A stretch of 64,000 bases of DNA from Symbiodinium natans. Its lineage: Eukaryota; Sar; Dinophyceae; Suessiales; Symbiodiniaceae. The DNA is taken from NCBI GenBank assembly GCA_905221605.1, contig CAJNDS010002523.1, positions 1,461,606 to 1,525,605 on the forward strand, given 5' to 3'. Positions 59,601 through 64,000 of the stretch are shown here, in pieces. Positions within the stretch are counted from its first letter, which is position 1. Each line of letters begins with the position of its first letter. Position numbers and translations under genes: made by a program. The notes under the pieces are model-generated. The model was not told where the DNA came from, did not search any database, and was given only the letters and a program-made list of their open reading frames with translations.

Positions 59601-62600
59601 CCTAAAGTCCCTTATAAGGGTCACTCCGATAGTCCCTGAAGTGATTGAGCGGGGGGTCTGCGCGATGATCTTGATGGTGTTCTTGTTGGCGCCAACCGTG
59701 CCATCCTTTGCTTTAGGGTTTAGGGTGTAGGGTTTAGGGTTTGGGGTTTGGGGTTTCGGGTTTAGGGTTTATATAGGGTTTAGGGTCTAGGGTCTATAGG
59801 GTTTAGGGCGCCAACCGTGCCATCCTTAGTTTGGCAGGGGCCTCAAACGCTGAATATCCTCTCTCAACCTTAAACCCTAAACCCCAACTCCTAAACCCTA
59901 AACCCTAAACCCTAAACCCTAAACCCTAAACCCTAAACCCTAAACCCTAAACCCTAAGCCCTAAACCCTAAACCCTAAACCCTAAACCAGCCTTTCAGGG
60001 AGGCCCTTGCATGTTTGTGACTTCTGGGGGCGGGCGCCCGAAACGCTGCCGCTGCGGCCCAGTCGCGCTGCCGAAGCCCCAGAAGATGCACCTGGGAAGG
60101 AAGGGTTTAGGGTTTAGGGTTTAGGGTTTAGGGTTTAGGGTTTAGGGTTTAGGGTTTAGGGCTTAGGGCTTAGGGCTTAGGGCTTAGGGTTTAGGGTTTA
60201 GGGTTTAGGGTTTAGGGTTTAGGGTTTAGGGTTTAGGGTTTAGGGTTTAGGGTCTAGGGCGTAGGGTTTAGGGTTTAGGGTTTAGGGTCTAGGGCGTAGG
60301 GTTTAGGGCTTAGAGTTTAGGGTGAAGGGTTTAATTAGGCGGGGAGGGCGGCGAAAATAATGAAGAGGTTCAGGGTTCAGGGGTTTGGGATTTCAGGTTT
60401 CATTGGTCGGTATTGACGCATACTTGTTGACGGCAGGCCAGACCGCTTTGTCTAGCGTCATCGCCAGCCTATGGTAGTCGCCGTCCGCTGTGTGATAGCC
60501 GTGTTTGGTGGTGTAGGCGGGGGGCAATGAAGATCTCCCCCTGTGATGTAGACTCCATACCCTTCGAGCACTGGGTAGATGGATTCTGCAGCAGTGTCAC
60601 CGTCTATGAGCACTCAGCGAGGAAAGGCATCTTGAGACTTCTGCGAGGACACGTCAAGGGGTTAGAGGTTCTGGGGTGTCAAGGGTTTGCCGGGTTTAGA
60701 GGGTGCTTATCGGGCTTCGAGGGGTTTCAGAGCTTTAGGGGCTGCGGAGACTAGGGAAGACAGGTCTTTCAGTTCTCACTTTCTGTTATGCAAGAAAGAG
60801 GTTTAGGCTTTAGGGCTTCAAGGGCTGTAGGGCTTAGGGAGGGTCGAGGGTTTAGGGGTTCCTTCTGTTTCGCCAGTCGGAAGGGTGTTTTGCGGTTGAA
60901 GAACTGTAGCCTTCGTTTCTTGAGAATAGGATTTAAAATTTAGGGTAGTTGCTTTTCGCCTTTCTTTTGCATAAGAACGTGTTTAAGTGTGCATAGGAGT
61001 ATCCAGCCCCAGAGTAGCCCACAACTTAGAGAGGCCCTAAACCCTAAACTGTAACCCTAAACCCTAAACCCTAAACCCTAAACCCTAAACCCTAAACGAC
61101 TCAGGATTCACAATGGGAACCAAAGACACTTCAAAGGCCATCTCTCGGTTCATAGAGGAGGTTTCTGAGGGGGCCCTGGAGGATGAGATTCTTTCGGATT
61201 CAGGGTTTAGTGCTTAGTTTAGGGTTTAGGGTTTAGGGTTTAGGGTTTAGGGCTTAGGGCTTAGGGCTTAGGGCTTAGTAAACCCTGAACCCTGAACCCG
61301 GAACCCCAAAGCCCTAAACACTGAACCCAACCAACCCGAAACCTCAAACCCAAACCTGAACCCGCAACCTGGAACCCAAACCCCTAAACCCCAAACCCTG
61401 CGTTCCAGGAGTGGCAGGCGGCTGCTTCGTGTGCGAAGGAACCGTCTCCATGCGGTCGAAGGGGAGCGAGTAGTGGGTGATATCCTCGGCTCTTCTCAGG
61501 GCTGTCATGGGCTTCTTAGGGTTTAGGGTTTAGGGTTTAGGGTTTAGGGTTTAGGGTTTAGGGTTTAGGGTTTAGGGTTTAGGGCTTGAGGTTGAACAGA
61601 GGTGTATTGATATGACAAGTCATACAAATACAAGTATACTGGGGTCCATGCGCCCCAAAACAGATCGAGTCACAAGCGCGCTTTGAGTTCAAAACCCTGG
61701 GCTTTAGGGTTCGTGCGTAGAGGTTTAGGGTTTAGGGCTTAGGGTTTAGTGTTTTAGGGTTTTAGGGTTTTAGGGTTTTAGGGTTTTAGGGTTTTAGGGT
61801 TTTAGGGTTTTAGGGTTTTAGGGTTTTAGGGTTTTAGGGTTGTAGGGTTTTAGGGTTTTAGGGTTTAGGGTTTGGGATAGGTTGAGGGTAGTATATACCC
61901 GGAAGCCTAAACTTCCCAAATGACAAGACCCTAAAACTCTAAGGACCTGAGCAAGAAGAAGGGGGAAACCCTATAAACCCGAAACCCCAAACCCCAAACC
62001 CCAAACCCTAAACCCTAAACCCTAAACCCTAAACCCTAAACCCTAAACCCTACCCTCTAAGCCCTCAGCCTTATCCGCTCGGCCCCGGACATCCTCAAGG
62101 CCGACAGTAAAGGGATGCTTCGGGCTCCTTGCGCGAAGATTATAGGTTCTTAGAAGAGGGGGGGGGGGGTTTAGGGTTTAGGGTTTAGGGTTTAGGGTTT
62201 AGGGTTTAGGGTTTAGGGTTCAGGGTTTAGGTTGAGGGTGTAGAGCTTAGCGGGGTGTGTAACCCGAGGTTGCCTAACACGCCCAACTACTCCCTAAGGC
62301 TCCCTCCCGAAGCTCCCCTAAAGGTTCCCTAGGTACCTACCCCCCGTGAACCCCCCTCCCTTCAGAACCCTATACGAGGAAACGGGCTTTAGGGCGTATA
62401 GGGCTTGCAGGTTTTCTAGGGTTTGTAGGGTTCAAAGGTTTTTTTGGGGGGGTGTCTGGGGCTTCTGGGTGATCAGGATTTAACCCTTGTAGGGTCTAGG
62501 GTTTAGGGTTTAGGGTTTAGGGTTTAGGGTTTAGGGTTTAGGGTTTAGGGCCGTTTAGGGTTTAGGGTGTAGGGTTTAGGCTCAACCCTCCTCCATCAAC

Positions 62601-63951
62601 CCTACAGAAAGTCAGCAAGTTCAAGGTAGTAAGCCCTCAATCCTGTAAAGCCTGAACCCTGTAAAGCCCAAACCCTGTAAAGCCTAAACCCTAAACCCTA
62701 AACCCTGAACCCTAAACCCTAAGGTCTTTAGGGTCGAAGAGGCATGGGGGAGAAAGGGCTTTGGGCTTTATCCTGTGGCGACCTGCAACCCATGACCCCA
62801 ACTCCCCCTAAACCGAACTTTCACCTTTAGGGCTGAAGGCCGTTTAGGGTTTAGGGTTTAGGGTTTAGGGCTTAGGGCTTAGGGTTTAGGGTTTAGGGGT
62901 CTAGGGGGTTTTGGGGGTTTCAGGGTTTACGGGTTTGGGGGTTAGGGTTCAGGGCTTGGCGGTTTAAGCGTCAGGGCACTTGGGTGGGGTTACACCCTAA
63001 ACCCTAAACCCTAGACCCTGGACCCTAGACCCTAAACACCGAGCCCTAAACCCTAAACCCTAAACCCGAAACCCGAAACCCGAAGGCCTGGAGCGGAGGT
63101 TGTTGTAGATGGCATGGACCATGCCGGGGGTGAAGTCCTTGCTGGACAAACCTCCCGGCAGCGGCCGGCTGTCTCCGACACCCAGGCCCAAAGAGGGACC
63201 ATAACTTCGAGAACCCGAAACCCTAAACCCCAAACCCTGAACCCAGGGCGTAGGAGGGGTCCGTTTAGGGTGTAGGGTTTAGGGCTTAGGATTGAGGGTT
63301 TAAATTTTAGGGTTTGGGGTTTAGGATCAAGCGGGGTATGTAACCCAAGGTTCCCTGCTGCTCCCCACTAATCCCTCCGGGTCCCAAAGCTTCCCCAACG
63401 GTTCCCTAGGTACTAACCCCCCATGAACCCCCTCCTTTCCCTTCAGGGCCCTCCTCAGGCCATGCCTCCAAAAAGCCCCGGCCCAAGGCTTTATAGAGTT
63501 TAGGCTGTAGCGGGATAAGTGGTCAGTGTTTAGGGTTTATAGGGGCCAGGGTTTAGGGTTTAGGGTTTAGGATTTAGGCTTTATTTAGGGATTTAGGGGG
63601 CAGCTCGCCACAGGGAGTCCCCAATGGTCCCCCAAACCCAAGGGTAAGACCTCATAGGGGTCCACTTTAAAAAGCCCGTGCTCAATTCCAAGCACTGGCC
63701 CCCTCAACCGCCCTCAACCTACGCCCATCATCGTCTATCAGCCCTACCATTGTTGATCTCGGATCAAGGCTTTACCTCGACCCACCAAGGTTTCCCCTAA
63801 ACCCTAAAGCCTAAACCCTACACCCTAAACTCTAAACCCTATAAGCCTGAAGCTAACAGTGGGTTGTGGAGGCAGACTCTGCGAGCGAGGGGCCATAGCG
63901 GCCGTTGATGACGTTGGCATTGCACTTGGCTCGCTGGAGGGAGGTGCCTCA
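56617..63951 (-). CDS. PFOR: Pyruvate:ferredoxin/flavodoxin oxidoreductase (PFOR or PNO), partial, nine exons
   Basis: Oxidative decarboxylation of pyruvate to acetyl-CoA with transfer of electrons to ferredoxin, flavodoxin or, in PNO fusions, NADP+. Exons on the minus strand (high to low): about 63951-63894, 63151-63088, 62127-62091, 61484-61423, 60091-60067 (25-nt microexon), 59705-59659, 58424-58372, 57937-57887 and 56658 to about 56617. Joined, the phase is kept at every junction and the family signatures appear in order: NVINGRYG, LSSKDFTPGMVHAIYNNL, KHPFTVGLEDDITHYSLPF, QCIFWGFGSDGTVGANKN, TIKIIAQNTPLYAQGYF, GGVTISHLRFGPEP, YLIDAGCNYLAIHKKDV. The 'FWG(L/F)GSDGTVGANKN' and 'TISHLRFG' blocks are diagnostic of PFOR. 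Donors are mostly GC, with GA after 59659 and GT after 62091; acceptors are AG. The N-terminus lies beyond the right edge; the exon(s) after 56617 and the thiamine-diphosphate and iron-sulfur domains were not found. PFOR versus PNO cannot be decided. Confidence 0.88.
56731..56858. mobile_element. TIR element with 18-bp perfect ends in a PFOR intron
   Basis: GTAGTTCCATGGTCCCTT at 56731-56748 is matched perfectly in inverse orientation at 56841-56858. 128 bp, best copy of its family (others at 6527, 15465, 16770, 39960, 42238, 54890). TTTAGGG units abut the left end. Confidence 0.9.
56912..57044. mobile_element. Family-A TIR element in a PFOR intron
   Basis: CTAGACCCGAGAGAAACCTACG ... GGGCACACTCCAGGTCATAG, with a short telomere insert near 56995-57015. 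Confidence 0.75.
57048..57160 (+). repeat. Telomere-like array beginning with eight TTCAGGG units
   Basis: A run of identical GTTCAGG variants followed by perfect TTTAGGG units. Confidence 0.9.
57700..57866 (-). repeat. Telomere array with blocks of CCCTGAA variants
   Basis: Two blocks of three CCCTGAA units interleaved with CCCTAAA units directly next to the PFOR exon ending at 57887. Confidence 0.9.
58063..58162. repeat. Tandem repeat of about 28 bp (AATAAGGCCGCTTTATTTTCAG)
   Basis: Four to five units, each carrying ATAAGGCCGCTT; the last units are shortened. Lies in a PFOR intron. Confidence 0.85.
59174..59345 (+). repeat. Interstitial telomere array in a PFOR intron
   Basis: About 24 units, perfect at first, then with GCTTAGGG and GTGTAGGG variants. 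Confidence 0.97.
59688..59827. repeat. Telomere insert flanked by a 21-bp duplication of the PFOR exon start
   Basis: The 21 bases starting GGCGCCAACCGTGCC occur at 59688-59708 and 59807-59827, with about 98 bp of degenerate TTTAGGG units between. On the gene strand the duplicated piece is AAG followed by the first six codons (DGTVGA) of the exon. Confidence 0.93.
59885..59990 (-). repeat. Interstitial telomere array in a PFOR intron
   Basis: About fifteen CCCTAAA units, one CCCTAAG. Confidence 0.97.
60102..60320 (+). repeat. Interstitial telomere array directly upstream of the 25-nt PFOR microexon
   Basis: About thirty units with a block of four GCTTAGGG variants and two GTCTAGGGCG variants. 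On the gene strand the array runs to within ten bases of the acceptor at 60092. Confidence 0.97.
60395..60520 (-). CDS. Unrecognised open frame inside a PFOR intron
   Basis: The minus strand reads PPAYTTKHGYHTADGDYHRL then AMTLDKAVWPAVNKYASIP, a good protein-like sequence, but it lies inside the intron between the PFOR exons 61484-61423 and 60091-60067, which join without it. The adjoining 60527-60690 is open on the plus strand (ISPCDVDSIPFEHWVDGF). Either a nested gene fragment or an inserted relic. Confidence 0.33.
61751..61865 (+). repeat. Homogeneous array of the 8-bp unit TTTTAGGG
   Basis: About fourteen units with one TTGTAGGG. Different unit length from the TTTAGGG arrays on either side. 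Confidence 0.95.
62246..62365. mobile_element. Dispersed repeat, family J
   Basis: GCGGGGTGTGTAACCCGAGGTT ... GGTTCCCTAGGTACCTACCCC and GTGAACCCCCCTCCC; matches 28605 and 63330. Lies in a PFOR intron. Confidence 0.7.
63330..63440. mobile_element. Dispersed repeat, family J
   Basis: AAGCGGGGTATGTAACCCAAGG ... CGGTTCCCTAGGTACTAACCCCCCATGAACCCCC. Lies in the PFOR intron 63152-63893. Confidence 0.7.
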
Positions 63952-64000
63952 GTGACTTAAGGCTTTAGGGATTTTCGGGGTTTATGCGGGTTATTTCTAG

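Overview
This is nuclear DNA of a eukaryote, most probably a dinoflagellate. The coding sequence that can be recognised is cut into very short exons (25-100 nt). The gene models that can be joined are all on the minus strand. Many of their introns use GC or GA as the 5' splice dinucleotide and nearly all end in AG before a G, often AAG|G. The window is also saturated with interstitial arrays of the telomere unit TTTAGGG/CCCTAAA, in both orientations and every few hundred bases from about 2.8 kb to the right end. No bacterial operon, rRNA, tRNA or CRISPR was seen. Most long open frames here are not genes: they are read-through of repeats (polyproline/polyglycine over C-runs, 'LNPKP' or 'GFRV' over telomere repeats).

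Three multi-exon genes can be reconstructed with the reading phase kept at nearly every junction. (1) 56.6-63.95 kb, minus: the middle of a pyruvate:ferredoxin (flavodoxin) oxidoreductase, or of the PFOR part of a pyruvate:NADP+ oxidoreductase, in nine exons; its 5' end lies beyond the window. (2) 18.15-21.45 kb, minus: a complete-looking M20-family metallo-amidohydrolase (hippurate hydrolase / IAA-amino acid hydrolase type) in eight exons. (3) About 27.4-36.8 kb, minus, perhaps to 23.5 kb: a large multi-pass membrane protein of unknown function with a 'VLWDTTYVERLWCVFELA' core and a 'CDRMIVLSCIDQW' segment. Further minus-strand exons of unknown genes lie at about 42-46.5 kb, 50.4-54.06 kb and 14.6-16.6 kb; the left 14 kb has only weak candidates. 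All recognisable genes reading the same way fits the one-direction gene arrays known in dinoflagellates.

The introns hold many families of short (about 90-250 bp) elements with terminal inverted repeats (TIRs), ending mostly in CTTGG, CTTAG or CTAGG. For at least six copies the insertion is flanked by a 4-bp target duplication. In five of these the coding frame is restored when the element plus one copy of the duplication is removed. In those introns the AG acceptor is the last bases of the element and the GC/GA/GT donor is the first two bases of the duplicated target. These are introner-like elements, and they explain the odd donors.

Telomere-repeat arrays are a second layer. They split recognisable elements at short homologies (for example AACC), and in three places they are flanked by direct duplications of 13-21 bp, one of which copies a splice acceptor and six codons of the PFOR exon. 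The window therefore shows two intron-shaping processes: creation by TIR elements, and later expansion by telomeric insertions, probably during break repair.
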